Part shown: positions 1 to 11,949 of the stretch, piece after piece | How positions within the stretch are numbered: the stretch's first letter is position 1 | Layout of the letters: every line of letters starts with the position of its first letter | From: Epiperipatus broadwayi | Taxonomy: Eukaryota; Onychophora; Udeonychophora; Euonychophora; Peripatidae | Direction: 5' to 3' | Assembly (NCBI GenBank): GCA_028023455.1 | Contig: JAQFVV010012544.1 | Coordinates: 868,001-932,000, forward strand | DNA length: 64,000 nt | The notes under the pieces: generated by a model | Database searches by the model: none | What the model was told of the DNA's origin: nothing | What the model saw: the letters and a program-made list of their open reading frames with translations, nothing else | Translations under genes and position numbers: made by a program

Positions 1-3000
1 TAATTTAAAATAAAACCGTTTTTATGACCGAAACCTGGTAACATCTGTTTCACTTAGAAATAAAACAATGTTTTATTGATTCAACATAAGTAATTTATAT
101 AAATATATATTTATGATTTAAAATTTAAACAAACTAACTTCTAAAACTATGTAATTGTTATGTATTAAAATTGTAGAATAATTTCTATTATATGACTTCA
201 GCATTTGAGTTAATATAATATATGTCTAAAAATAATATAAAAAATATTTTTATGAATCTAAAAAAAGTTTACTATGTGTATAAATTAATGTTTGGTTGCA
301 GTTGAGCGATTCTTATATAAAAACACAAGAAAACAGAATAGAAAGTGTTATGAAAAGAATTGTCTTGAAAGGAATTGTTAAAATAAAAAAATAAAGAAAG
401 GCTGAGAAGAATAAAATGATTTTAAGAAACAAAACAAGTAAAATAACAGTTGAGTAAAGTAGAAACATTTTAAGTGGCGCTATTCCAAAAAAATAGAATT
501 ATTTATAGTTATCAACAGTTTTTAAATATTTTTTATTTCTATATAAATATGTATACAAAATAAGCTAGAATTATGTGGGTCATCATATAGTGTACCGGTC
601 AGAATTTTGTTTATCTAACAAAAGCTAGCATCTAGGCAAAAGTACCTAGAGTCCAATCGTGTGCAAGATACATAAATCAGGAACAATAATGAACTCTGCC
701 CTATTGCCTATTTTCCAGATCTATAAAATTATGAACAATATTTCAGATGATAACAAGTGGAATCTTATCTATTCCTGTCCCGGAGCACCAGTGGAGAAAT
801 AAGAGATTTACAGGGAAAGATGGTACTACTAGGCTTCAAACCTGCCTCCAACAGGATGAAACAGCTTAAGATTATAATTTACACTTTTCATCAAAATTCA
901 TTAATAAATCTAGAAGTTGGCCTAAGGTCAATGAAATGAATTATATATAATGCAATTTAACTAATGATTTATATGTATAAATCATGAGGCAAAGCAGAAT
1001 TAAGTACTAATTATATGGTTAATAATTTATTAATATTATGAGAAAATGAATAAACAAATAGTTATTTGCACATAAAACTAATAAAATTTTGGGTTTCACC
1101 TGATTATGAGCACTGATTTGCCTATATTAAGAAATTACATAATAGTAGAACATACGTGAATGATTAAATAATATGCAAATCCACAATTGAATACAACGAC
1201 TAAAAGGTTTACAGATAGTTAAGGTGATGCGGCTTAATATGCTAACAGTAGATACCAATTTTACCAAATTATAGTTTGAAATGCTATGATTATTTTATGA
1301 GAAATAAAATGGTCTTAAAGGACCAAGAGAAATGTGATATTAGTTACATCAATATCATATACTATGGTTCATTTGAACTACACATAAAAATATTTTATAG
1401 TTTACGTGATTTAATTAACCTCAAAATGTTTAAACAGAAAAATTATTTGTATTTTATCCTAGTCTTTTTGACTTGATAGCATTTATTTAGCATTGTTTGT
1501 TAGTGCACTCATTGTTTCAATGAGAGGTCGGGTAGCTTAAATAAGCTTTAACATGACATTCCTAACCTATAATATAAACGAAAATATAGGATGGATTTTA
1601 TAAATCATGTCATTAAGTCTTACGGATTTAACACAGGCAAAAATAAGAATATTAAACAAGAATTATGGTGCTGACTACATGATAATGCTAGAAAAGGTTG
1701 AGTCCATTTTAGGATGAAGGCTTCATCAATTATGTAAGTATACGAAAAGTGCCTGTATATGTGACAGGTTGGCATTTGAAAAAGTGGTTGTGTAGGAATT
1801 CCATTGTTCCAATTTTTCCAGTGTTAACCCAGGCAGAGCCTATCTACAACCTGACAATATCCTGGAGTCAGGGTTGCCAAATTCCATTCAGAGATATGCC
1901 ATATGTAAATCCTGGACCTTCAGGTTTTAAGTTTGACAGAGCATGATGTAAGAAAATTTTGTAACATTATCTAAGCCAAGCAATGTTAATAAAAAAATCA
2001 GGTTCTTAATGATGCTGATATGTGAATTAAGGCCCTCGTGATTTAATAGAATCTAGTATAATGATATGACAATGTGATCTCTTTCAAAAGGTACGCAAAT
2101 GACCTAATATTAGTTAGGATGTCAAACAATAAAAAGATGGAAATATTGTTCCCTTCATTAAACAAATATTAATATGCTAACTAGTAATTAATTCCATAAA
2201 ATAATTACCATGCTAGATGGTGTGTTGGGCAAATGATTTGCCATATAATTATAAAAAAAAAAACGTAAGGTCATTAAGTTTACTTTAAAATATAGTATAG
2301 AAATAAAATCAGTAGTGTGAAAATGGCTATAAATTGATATCTTAAATGTAGCAGTGGATAATTTTCCACTATGCAAATAGAACAAACTTAAAAATCTTAT
2401 TCAATCGAGCAAACCTTTAGTTAGGTAATAAAGCTTACATTTACAATTTAACATCCTATGATAGCAAGGATAGATATCTAATAAGAAAATTTAGGATCAG
2501 TTCGTTAGATTGAACTATTAGCATATTACATTAAATCATACAAAAATTTATAATATTGAAATTAAAATTTTGCTGCATTTAAAATATTAAAATAGAAATT
2601 GTGAAACCCATTAAAGAAATGCATTTAAAAAAATAAAGTTATAGATTCGTGCATTAGATTTTACAAAAGAAAGAGAAAGTTATTATTTTATAGAATTGTT
2701 ATAATTAGCACTACAATGCCATGTTTAAATAAGAAGAGAATTACATTACAAATAATTTATATTTTAAAAGTGAATGTTTTAAAAAAGTTCATATTAGTGG
2801 CATGATTAGGATTTACCTTCCATTACTTGAGATCCGTACAGATTGATACACATAAGATTATAAATTGTGGAAAACATGGTTGGCAATGCAAAGTTTGGAA
2901 AAATAAATGGTTAGCATCTTGATATCATTAATTCAGCATTTAATTTAGGGAGTCTATAAGTGGAGATGGCATACTAGCATAGCAGTATAGAAATGACTTT

Positions 3001-4159
3001 TGAAGAAGAATGGGGAAGGAAATTTAATCCCTCTACTCCGAATTCATATTTCAAGATTTTGACTGACATGGATCCGTTCTACAACACTGATTAAAATGGC
3101 ACACAAAGACCCCTAGTCTAAAATTTCATCTCTATTTATATGCTATCAAGACCTCGAATATTTTTTTTTTGGCTGATGAGACTTGGATGTCCATTAAGTG
3201 GCCTGAATATTCTTTATTTTCAACGATAATGCAACAAGTTCTGGAGAGTATTGTTTTAATCTATTTAGAGAATGGATATAGATTCAAAAGATATAATTTC
3301 CATTAACATTATGTTTGCTAAGGAATTTTAATTTATTAATTACCCATTTTAAATTAAATCAAAAACATTCTTTTATTTATAAGTTTCTGAGTTATTTTAA
3401 TTACTCTCTAGAACTTTCTTTGGTATTGCATCATATAAAATAAAATACACAACTATAAAATAAATATACAAAATATTTAATTATGATCAATAATATTTTT
3501 AGCACATACATGATTATTTAAGGGAATGGAAATTTAAATATTTCCAAATTAAAATTAATAAATATTCTTAAAATAAAACATTTAATTTATGAAAGTACAA
3601 AAGGAGGGAGGTAAACACTTGTATGTGTGTCCTTTTGCTCCCTAGTGATTTATAAATATATACCTGGGTTTAAACCTCTGATTTAAGGTTCTGAATTACC
3701 AGACAGTGAAGCAAAAATGTGTGTAACACATTTTATGCTTCAATAGTTATACCTACAAATACTTGCAACTGATTTTAAAATTTGTGATACCTTTGAAAAG
3801 TCATTCTTATTTTCTATAAACAATTTTTTTCTGATTTATGAAAATAATGTAGTGAAATAGTAAACAAAATCTAAAATGTTTTTATATTATAAGCAAAGCC
3901 AATAAGTATGCTAAAATTAAAATGTAACCTTTTTTAAAAAAAGAAGTAAGCCAAAACACTTTATCCTAATATTAAACAAATTTGGATAAGCATGTGACCA
4001 TAATCATAACAAAATAATTTTATAATGACAATTTAAATAAGATATATAATACTCAATACATCAAATATTGCATTATATTAAAACTTATCATCAACATTAT
4101 CATCAGCAGCACAAATAAGTTTATCCATTCCAATTCAAAGAGACAAAAAATAGAAAAGC
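1..4159. other. AT-rich noncoding stretch, no recognised gene
   Basis: No recognisable coding domain, tRNA, or long inverted repeat was seen. Two patches are less A+T-rich than the rest (about 590-860 and 1740-1950). The second holds a 65-residue open frame on the + strand (1749-1946) with no family resemblance I recognise; it could be a decayed repeat. A further patch near 3000-3170 is likewise unassigned. Confidence 0.5.
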
Positions 4160-4329
4160 AAATAATATATTTGTATTTTATATTGGACTATTTCCATCAT
4201 CTAATATGAGTATTGAATGTCTTTAGAAAATTTTAACTTTATTTAAATATTCCAAATACATTCAACTGTTAGTAATAGCACATCAAACAGATTAGTATGT
4301 GCACAACATTTTGAGAGGTATTATTCTCC

Positions 4330-4445
4330 TTTCTTCTTCAGGTATTGCTAGCCTGATCAGTGATAGTATTAGCATGGGATTCAAACCCGGACCCTTAGAT
4401 TCTTCAGTATTGAATTTTATAGTAATGCTCTAACCAACAGCCATC
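4330..4445 (-). repeat. tRNA-like SINE head in PLE left arm (antisense)
   Basis: Antisense copy of the tRNA-like segment: B-box complement at 4377-4387 and A-box complement at about 4428-4443. It is slightly closer to a canonical tRNA B-box than the right-arm copy. Confidence 0.6.
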
Positions 4446-4489
4446 CTGACAAAGGCAAGTCAGTAAAAATTTCATATGCTTATCTATGA

Positions 4490-4860
4490 GGTTTCTCCTG
4501 ATTTCTCCATTTTCTCCTAAGAGCAAAGTTGATTAGTGGTTTCTATACATTATGTATAGTCACAGGTGGGCTTATGGGATTTTTTGCCATTGTTGTATGA
4601 GCAGCTTTTTTAAATTTTCTTTTTTGTAGTACCTTTTCTTCTCTATCCAATATTTTTTGTATTTTTACAATTCAACATATGTTCATTGGCACATACATGG
4701 TCTGTTATCTTAGACACATTTTTTGTCTCTTCTCATCAATGGTCTCACCAATATATGTTCTGCCACATTCATATAGTATTTCATAGATGCAGATTTTTTC
4801 AGCATTTCAAGTTTAAGCTTTGTACATGTTAGAATTCCTCATGTGGTATGGCTCTGGAAA
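4490..4860 (-). pseudogene. PLE endonuclease remnant, antisense copy (left arm)
   Basis: Reverse-complement partner of the endonuclease region at 5700-6060. Matching blocks include the sequence around 4500-4560 against 6000-6055 and 4860-4900 against 5625-5665. It is decayed independently of the right arm, with substitutions and small indels, so the inverted duplication is old rather than an assembly artefact. Only the 3' half of the element is present in this arm. Confidence 0.6.
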
Positions 4861-4989
4861 GCTATTCTGATGTTATACTGATTGCAGATTTTTCTAGAAA
4901 GTTTATTCATAAATATATCATGTATTGCTTATTGTAAGAAAAAGATTAAATGGTAATAATACTTTACAAACCAGAACATCTCTTCCTAT

Positions 4990-5460
4990 ATGGAACTATT
5001 AACTTTCTGCATTAAAACAACCTACTTTCAATATAACAATGCTTTCAAACAAAATCAAGGAATGGCCATGGGGCCAACATTGTTTCCCTTGATTAGCAAT
5101 ATTTACATGGAAGAAATAGCCATAAAAACTCCATATCCACCTAAAGTTTGGCTTCACTATATGGATGATACAATTGTATGGCCACATGATTGAGCACTGT
5201 TACAAACTTTCTGGAAACCATCAACAACGTATCCCTTTCAATTAAATTTACAATATAATCAGAACAAGAACAGCATTCTTAGATGTTCTTGTGACAGGAC
5301 TCACTCATGGCAAATCAAAACTACAGTTTACCGAAAACCTACACTTACAGGAAAATACTTAGCCTATACATACAATCACATCAGAAACACAAAACATGGA
5401 GTTATACTATCACTATGAAATAGAGCAAAAGAAGTTTGTTTAGAAACCAGTAACTTAAAA
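4990..5460 (+). pseudogene. PLE reverse transcriptase fragment
   Basis: The open frame 4990-5193 encodes the PLE-type fingers/palm motifs: an NQGMAMGP block followed by a LISNIYMEE segment (as in the PLE consensus around GMAMGSPLSP and NIYMEE). The catalytic motif C follows as HYMDDT, the YxDD box with methionine in the variable position. A stop comes soon after, at about 5191. In other frames downstream, FLDVLV (about 5278-5295) and a TGKYLAYTYNH block near 5350-5382 continue the same domain in the expected order. This would make cDNA from PLE RNA at a nicked target. The fragment lacks the N-terminal part of the RT and is broken by frameshifts, so it is a pseudogene. I am confident of the PLE class but not of the clade. 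Confidence 0.7.
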
Positions 5461-5699
5461 AAAGAAAATATCTATATAGTACAGACTCATAAAAATAGTT
5501 ATCCATTAACTGTTATTAAGAAAATATTAAATAGATAACAAAAAGACCTATCAAGAGAAAAGGCAATTATTGGTACTCTAATGCACCCATACATTCCAAA
5601 AATATCTGACAAATTAAGGAAAATCTGCAATCAGTATAACATCAGAAGAGCTTTCCAGAGCCATACTAAACTATGATGAATTCTAACATCTACAAAACC

Positions 5700-6060
5700 T
5701 AAACTTGAAATGCTGAAAAGAAAAAACTGCATCTATAAAATACCATGTGAATATGGAAGAATATATTGATGAGACCAGTCATCCCATTGAAAAGTGCTTG
5801 AAAGAACACAAACTGATGATTAGAAGAGAAAAATGGATTTATCTAAGGTAGCAGACCATGTATGGGCCAATGAACATATGTTCAATTGGAAAAATATGAA
5901 AATATTGGATAGAGAATAAAAGGTACAAAAAAGAAAATTTAAAGAAGCTGCTCACATGACAATGGCAAAAAATCCCATAAGCCAACCTAGTGTGACTATA
6001 CATAATGTATGGAAACCACTAATCAACTTTGCTCTTAGGAAAAATGGAGAAATCAGGAGG
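5700..6060 (+). pseudogene. PLE GIY-YIG endonuclease remnant (sense arm)
   Basis: This is the C-terminal GIY-YIG endonuclease region that nicks target DNA in PLEs. In the reading frames one sees YIDETSHPIEKCLKEH, which corresponds to the family block YIGETxRxLxxRLxEH. The usual glycine is Asp here and the catalytic arginine position appears as Cys, so key residues are lost. Downstream come an ANEHMFNWKNMKILDRE segment and the terminal block with VWKPL (open frame 5956-6141), typical of the PLE C-terminus. Frameshifts separate these parts. A tRNA-like segment follows directly. An antisense copy of the same region lies in the left arm at about 4490-4860. Confidence 0.65.
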
Positions 6061-6111
6061 AACCTTATAGATAAGTATATGAAATTTTTACTGACTGTTG
6101 CCTTTGACAGG

Positions 6112-6240
6112 ATGACTCAGTTGGTTAGAGTGTTACTGTAAAATTCAATAATCAAGAATCTAAGGGTCCAGGTTCAAATCCCAAGTTAGTACTGCCATTA
6201 GTCAGGCTAGCAAGACCTAAAGAAGAGGGAAGAATAATAC
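6112..6240 (+). repeat. tRNA-like SINE head in PLE right arm
   Basis: An A-box-like segment (GACTCAGTTGGTTAGAG) at about 6114-6130 and a B-box (GGTTCAAATCC) at 6171-6181 have tRNA spacing. The sequence is not a functional tRNA: the anticodon arm is not well paired and there is no matching acceptor stem. It follows the PLE endonuclease directly and is also present in the opposite arm, so it was attached before the inverted duplication formed. Confidence 0.6.
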
Positions 6241-6408
6241 CTCTGATAACATTGTGCATATACTAATCTGTTTGATGTACTATTACTAACAGTTGAATGT
6301 ATTTGGAATATTTAAATAAACTTAAATTTTTCTAAACACATTCAATACTCATATTAGATGATGGAAATAGTCACTACCGCCATCAGGAAAACACTAAATA
6401 ATATATTT

Positions 6409-7770
6409 TCATCATTATTATACAAACCAATCTATGAGCTACATATATATATCCATGAATAAAACATGCAGATTCATTATTCCATTTATATGATATTTGG
6501 TGATACTGATTTTTTTTATCTTTGTCTTGGCAAGCTTTTTCTTTTAAAACATTTTGAAATTTTAACAATTGTACTCTCTAATTAAAGTTTTTCCTTGACC
6601 ATATTTTTCTATTGAAATAATCTAATATTGCAGTTCATTTAAAAATATGAACTAATGTAAATATTGGTAGCTTTTTAAATAGAATGATGGATTTATATAT
6701 TGAGATGCAGCATAGATTCCAATGTGCTTTTACTGTATTTAATAAGTTAAAAGTTGAGATATTTCATCTCTGTGATATAACTACTGCAAGTAATATATAT
6801 GTGTACTGGTGTTTTACTTAATTACTTGTAAGGAAGTAGTAAGTGTACCTTCTATTAGTGCAATATAAAGGCATTAGAACAATTTCATTTAAGAATGCTT
6901 TACAAGTATTCAAAAATACAATGGTAATATCATAAGAATTCTAGAACTAGGTAGTCAATATTTATTAATAGAAAAAAAGAAGTATAAAAATAAACAATAG
7001 GATTAAAAATGTATTATTATAAATGCAAATCTCCCATATTTCAGATTTAAATCATTTAAAACATTTTGTCACTAAGTTAATGTTATAAGTCATCAATACT
7101 GGAAAACAATAAAAAATTAAAGATAAGCTCAACAATAGATTTACATGAGCATAACCTTCTATCTCCTATCAATGGTGCATATTGTCATATGTACCATGCA
7201 TAGATACTCATCTGATCAGTCTGAATTAATTTGTTTTTAACTAAGAATGCTATTCACATCTTGATCATTATGAAATGGGCCAACTATATGAAAAAAAATC
7301 CAAGGCCCCTTTGTCTCGTAATAAATTTGAAGGTTAAACCAGTTCAGACTCAAATTTTGAAATCATAGGTGTGGAAATTGATACATTATTCATTATAAAA
7401 TAAAAGTCTTCAATAGCAAAAGCATTTAGTTGTCCTGGTTGTTTTTAAAGAGATTTTTTTTTTTTGTTATTATTATAAATTGTTTTTATAAATATGCAGT
7501 ACATAAAAGATCATATTTAACGTATGCGGGATTGTGTTTTTTCGTTTGCGATCTAAATATCTTTTTTAATAAAAGGAAATAATATTCATTATCACTAGTT
7601 ATCTCCCAAAAAATGAAATGACTTTTTAATCCTGTTCATGTTTTTTATGACATTTTATTTTTACTTGCTTGTTTAAAATATGTATATTTACTAGTTTTTC
7701 TTCAGATAATCCAACAACTTTTTGAACTTTTTTTTCTTAATTTTTCACACATTGTTTGAAATTGAGATGA
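6409..7770. other. AT-rich, nothing recognised
   Basis: No coding, RNA or repeat structure that I can support was seen in this stretch apart from short A/T runs. Confidence 0.5.
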
Positions 7771-7911
7771 AGTTAGAAAGTATTTATTTGTCTTGCATTG
7801 GTGGTCGAGAGGTCAGCGCGACTGCCTTGCACTTGCAGGCAGTTGCCCGGGTTGCGGGTTCGCGTCCCGGCCGATGCTATGACACTTAAAAAAAAAAGTT
7901 AGAAAGTATTT
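7771..7911 (+). mobile_element. tRNA-derived SINE, with TSD
   Basis: Element body is 7786-7896. It has a tRNA-like head with a strong anticodon-type hairpin (ACTGCCT/AGGCAGT) and a B-box GGTTCGCGTCC. It ends in the 3' tail ATGACACTT plus poly-A. A 15-bp direct repeat (AGTTAGAAAGTATTT) flanks it at 7771-7785 and 7897-7911, as expected for LINE-driven retroposition. A nearly identical copy is at 32941-33071. It is not a functional tRNA gene. Confidence 0.85.
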
Positions 7912-8044
7912 TGCTGCTTTAAAAACCACTAAATGATTATATGACCACCATTTTCTCTGATTATACTACTATATAGAGAAAATTGCTACTGTTTGACGTC
8001 TAAATATCTGAATATGTACTTTATTTTATATATAGCTTACAAAG

Positions 8045-8161
8045 AAATATTTGTCAAGCGTTGGTGGCCTAGCGGTTAGCATAGCTGTCTTCCAAGCAGC
8101 TGTCTCGGGTTCGCTTTTCGGTCAACGATTTGACATATGGGGGGGGGAGAGATAAATATTT
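8045..8161 (+). mobile_element. tRNA-Gly-like SINE with G-run tail
   Basis: The head GCGTTGGTGGCCTAGCGGTT resembles tRNA-Gly. The anticodon loop position reads TCC inside a CTG/CAG-closed arm, and a B-box-like GGTTCGC follows. The 3' part reads TTGACATATGG and ends in a run of G rather than poly-A. A short possible duplication AAATATTT lies at 8045-8052 and 8154-8161. A second copy in reverse orientation is at 26374-26454. Confidence 0.75.
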
Positions 8162-8957
8162 TATTTAATATTATTATTATATTCTGTTAAATAATGGAAT
8201 TATAACATTATATTATTATAATACGTTAAAATAATACATTGTGTATATATAAGACATTATTCATATATTATAATAATGTAATCATAAGATAATGAATTTT
8301 GTTCATTACTTATAAAAAAAAAAATCCACAGTAATAAGTAATTATTATTGAGATAAAGAGAAAAAGCCTTTAGGAAAAAACAAAGCAATTATTTTAGTAA
8401 ATACTTTGCCGAAGATCCATGTATTTAATTGCATCTAAATCATAATTATCTCCGAATGCAGAGATATGTATATATAAACAACTTGGTAATTAGTTTAATA
8501 CATTGAGTAATATTAACACTGCAGTTATATCTTTTCAAAATGTGACGAAATAGTTTTACATAAATATAAAATGCTAGATAAATACTTTAAATTTTTCTAT
8601 TTTTAAAAGATATGAAATGTTGAAAAATAGCAAGATAAATTGGAATTTGAAAAAAAAAAATTATGTTAAAACAGTAAGAGCAAATACAGTCAACTTTCTA
8701 TTCATTAAAAAAAAAAAGATAATATATATTTTTAGCTTTCGTATTTATAAATTATCTCAAAGAATTCAAATTAATTAACACTTACATTCCTTATTTTTAA
8801 CCACTTACATTACTTGAAGTAACTTGGGAACTACTTGTATATAAATAATGGTATTAGTAGAAATCTATTCTTATCCATAAAATGTGTAAATTGCACAAAA
8901 TTATTTATGTTAGTAATTTGTATATATATATTTAATGTCTACAGTTATATGAGGGTA
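8162..8957. other. AT-rich, nothing recognised
   Basis: Mostly A/T-rich with short A runs and TATATA tracts; no supported feature. Confidence 0.5.
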
Positions 8958-9408
8958 ATTAAAGTAGTTTTGGGGTTAAACCATGTGTTATTTTTGCTTA
9001 CTTCCCAACTTTCGATGAAATAGCATCCCCCATTGTCAAGATTAACTTTTCAAAGAAAAACAGATATCAAATAGTAATGACATTGAGTGTGAGGTAAAAA
9101 ATAAGATTGAGCATGAATAATTTGTTTTAAATAGAGCTAATAAAGGACTATGTACTCCAGCCTTATGGAAACCACTTATTTGATCTCTTCTAATATAAAA
9201 TTAAAAACAATTACTGGTAAAACTGAAGAAAATTTGTTCACTCACATATTCTGAATGCTCAACTACTTCATACTCGATCTCATTCTTTACCTCACATTCA
9301 ATTAGTTACTATTTGAGATCTAATGATTTTTCTTTGAAAAGTTAATCTTAACAATGGCAGGTTAATCAAAACATTGAGAAATAAGCAAAAATCCAAAAAC
9401 TACTTTAT
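8958..9408. repeat. Fold-back element
   Basis: Imperfect inverted repeat. The left arm, about 8958-9135, pairs with the right arm, about 9240-9408. The shared blocks include the AAGATTAACTTTTCAAAGAAAA sequence near 9038-9060 and its complement near 9334-9355, plus a GAGGTAAA-type block near 9090. The spacer is about 100 bp. A hammerhead-like motif follows at 9440-9490 on the + strand, with no matching antisense partner upstream. Confidence 0.6.
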
Positions 9409-9439
9409 ATATATATATATATATATTGATTATTCAATG

Positions 9440-9490
9440 TTATATAGTTGATAAAGATTACAAGATGTATAGTCGAAAGTACTTCTAATA
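9440..9490 (+). ncRNA. Hammerhead-ribozyme-like motif, degenerate
   Basis: The core-like TTGATAA (9448-9454) is followed by a short stem region and GAAAG (9475-9479). A two-base loop TA then leads to CTT (9482-9484). In hammerhead terms the G after GAAA pairs with the C before UH. The first core base and the G8 position are changed, so activity is unlikely. It shares the layout of the motifs at 22522-22555 and 18181-18210. Confidence 0.4.
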
Positions 9491-9545
9491 AAATAACTAT
9501 AATTTATGTGAATTTTATTGTATATAAAACTTCACTCAGTATTAT

Positions 9546-10721
9546 ATTTAATTATTTTAAACCATTATAATTGGTGGAATTTATCTTTTATCCATTGCAG
9601 TTTCTATGACAACAGATTGTTGTTGTTCTATGGGTTTATTTAAGTTTTGGCTGCTGTGAAATGATTTAAACATGAAAACTAGTTAGCTATTTGAATTTTG
9701 TTTAAACTATATTAAAATTATTAAGGAGTAGTTGTATAAAAGATTGTAAAAATGATTATTCATTAATCTTCATTCAAATAATTTATCTGGGGCTGTTGAA
9801 TGAAATTTATTTAAACCTTCTGGACAGATTTAATTCCAATCTGTTTCAATCATATAATTCATCTGGTATCTGCTCAAAGATTTGACATTATATTTACTGT
9901 TATTGTTAATATTTATTGGTTTTATATAAGCTTTGATTATTGTGGATATATATATATATATATGTGTGTGTCAAATTCAGGGACAATTTTATAATGTTTA
10001 TATTATATACTTTTATTATTTCAGATGTTATTACAATGTGATTATTTACATTGCAAATGAATATAAGATGTGTAACTCACTAATATGCACTCGCTATCAT
10101 AATAATCTTAGAAACTGTTATTTTTTAGTTTACATCCCAAAGAATGTGATGACTTAATTCTCAGATACCTGATAATTTTAACTGATCCATTAATCAGAAT
10201 TTTTAAAATGAATTACAAATAAATGAATAAATGCTTATTCTTTTTTAATATTTATGTTGATGATACACAAATAAATTATAGACTCATTTCTTGAGAATTG
10301 TAAATTCATTGCTAAAGTATTCTGATTACAGAGTTAGGATGAGATTCATTGATGATTTTTTATTTAACTAATTACATCTATAGATTACATTCAAGGGAAG
10401 AAATTCTGCAACAATAGAAAGAATTAAATAATATTTACTGAGACACTATAAGACATTATGAGGAAGAAAAGAACATAAAGATGCAACGGACATAGATTTT
10501 AATATTATAAGTGCAAGTAAAATGAGATTTATTATAAATAAAAAACTAAAGAGCAACATTATGAAGCATGATTATTTTACAAAATATGTAATAATATTAA
10601 ACTTTGATAGATAATGTCACAGACTTTGAGATACTTATTAAATCAAGAAAATGTTACCTGACTCTATTACATAACTGTAGCTTACACATTGCTGTTATAC
10701 CAACATAATTTTCTTCATCTC
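9546..10721. other. AT-rich, nothing recognised
   Basis: Contains a (TA)n/(TG)n microsatellite near 9944-9970 and otherwise no structure I can support. Confidence 0.5.
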
Positions 10722-11040
10722 TATATCACTTACTACAAACTATATTAAATAATAATAAATACAAGATGATAGTGCTTATTAAATCTTTATCCTGTACATC
10801 CTATCCAATATTGCTAGACTAGTTTCAGGCTTATGAATGGAAAGTTTTGGATCTTGAAAGGAGGGTGCATTAGATCCTAAAGATTCAGGTGCACTGGTCC
10901 AAGATCCAATGATTTTCCCTGATGAAATCTTGAAACTAGTCTGGGGATATTAGAAAAGACAGCATAGGATAGGAATTTAATAAATACTGTCATCTTACAT
11001 CTATTACTTACTAAATCTTACAGTAAGTGGCATATGATAC
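10722..11040 (+). repeat. Fold-back element with hammerhead-like core
   Basis: Arms of about 90 bp (about 10722-10815 and 10945-11040) flank a centre of about 130 bp. The right-hand part of the centre reads CTGATGA (10919-10925), then GAAAC (10932-10936), TA, GTC (10939-10941), then TGGGGATATT. This is shared with the longer relative at 30480-30580. The antisense arm has the matching GTTTC at 10822-10826 and GAC at 10818-10820. The outer arms resemble those of the 30.2 kb element (AGTAAGTGGCATA against AGTGAGTGGCAATA). Confidence 0.65.
10895..10955 (+). ncRNA. Hammerhead-ribozyme-like motif
   Basis: An exact CTGATGA core is followed by GAAAC, a two-base loop TA and the cleavage-type triplet GTC. 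The upstream CCAATGATTTTCC can partly pair with the downstream TGGGGATATTAG as a helix I with an internal loop. Helix II is eroded to a few bases, so this copy is probably inactive. The relative at 30539-30568 keeps a longer helix II but has a changed core. Confidence 0.45.
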
Positions 11041-11683
11041 TTATTTAGTTGGTTAATAACTTCTTAATAGTATGCTAAGAACTGAAGGATCTTTAATGTA
11101 GATTGCTTCCACTAAAACATTTACTAAGAAAGATTACTTTCAAACCTTTGTTTCAATAATTTAGGCTGAAGCATTATTTAAAATTTCCACAAGCTATACC
11201 TATATATTTTCATTGCTTTTTAATTTTTAGTATATACCAGTGTAAAATTTCTTGGATTATATTACTTTTAATTTATTAAATACTACCATTTGACTAGTTT
11301 GTTTCTGTTTGTTTTGGATATGAAGAATTGATATATATATATATATAAACAAAATCCACTAGAATAATTCTATCAAAATTTAAAAATTCCTTTGATAAAA
11401 TTAAAGATTAATTTCCTTTGCTATAGCTAGCTTATGACATATTCCACCATCTTGAGTTGTCAATACATTAACACTTAAAGCTCATTAAACTCACACAACA
11501 TTCCCACATGAATGGTCAACTTTCCATCTGAATACTAACACAATTACACTGTTGATTCAACACATTATCTGTACTATTTATAAAATATAATTTCTTAATT
11601 TTTCTTCAAATCCTTTTCCACATGCAAAACAAAAACACTATCAAAGCAGAATTCTCCATTACAAATAACCATATATATATATA
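11041..11683. other. AT-rich, nothing recognised
   Basis: Contains a TATATA tract near 11331-11347; no supported gene or structured repeat. Confidence 0.5.
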
Positions 11684-11890
11684 TAATGATAAATAATATT
11701 TTAATAATGAATAAATGTAACATCATGTGAAATTTACCAAATGTATAAATAATAATTGACCTGCCCTCTAGCTGCCAAGTTTGACAACTTTTACAATAAG
11801 AGAATGAATCACCTCTTAATGTATTTTATATCTTTTTATGTACAGTTATCTAGAACAATAACAGTCAAATTACTAATTTAAATCAGTCTT
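11684..11890 (+). repeat. Tandem duplication, unit 1, left part
   Basis: This sequence is repeated at 16020-16080 plus 16420-16570 (for example the CCTCTAGCTGCCAAGTT block). Unit 1 is interrupted by the palindrome at 11891-15956 and resumes at 15957. The 13 bases at 11878-11890 (TTAAATCAGTCTT) recur with one mismatch at 15957-15969, giving the target-site duplication of the palindrome. Confidence 0.75.
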
Positions 11891-11949
11891 ATATATTACT
11901 TATAATACTTCACTCATATACACTTTAATGCAAGTAATTTTCTTAACCT

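Larger units (their letters stand above)
4160..6408 (+). mobile_element. Penelope-like element remnant with inverted 3' half
   Basis: A Penelope-like retroelement (PLE) lies in + orientation from about 4990. An inverted copy of its 3' half lies at its 5' side. The arms are roughly 4186-4935 (antisense) and 5615-6374 (sense). The single-copy middle, about 4940-5610, codes for reverse transcriptase. Both arms contain the endonuclease region and a tRNA-like segment. A 13-bp identical sequence, AAATAATATATTT, lies just outside both arms (4160-4172 and 6396-6408) and is a possible target-site duplication, though it is A+T-only and could be chance. Inverted partial copies are known for Penelope elements. 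The element is dead, with many stops and frameshifts. Confidence 0.65.

Noticed and set aside
3173-3179. CTGATGAGAC...GTC, hammerhead-like
   Set aside because: The hairpin is followed by CATTAA, not GAAA, so the second half of the core is missing.
5810-5820. CTGATGA at 5814
   Set aside because: It lies in the endonuclease coding region and no GAAA-type second half or hairpin is in place.
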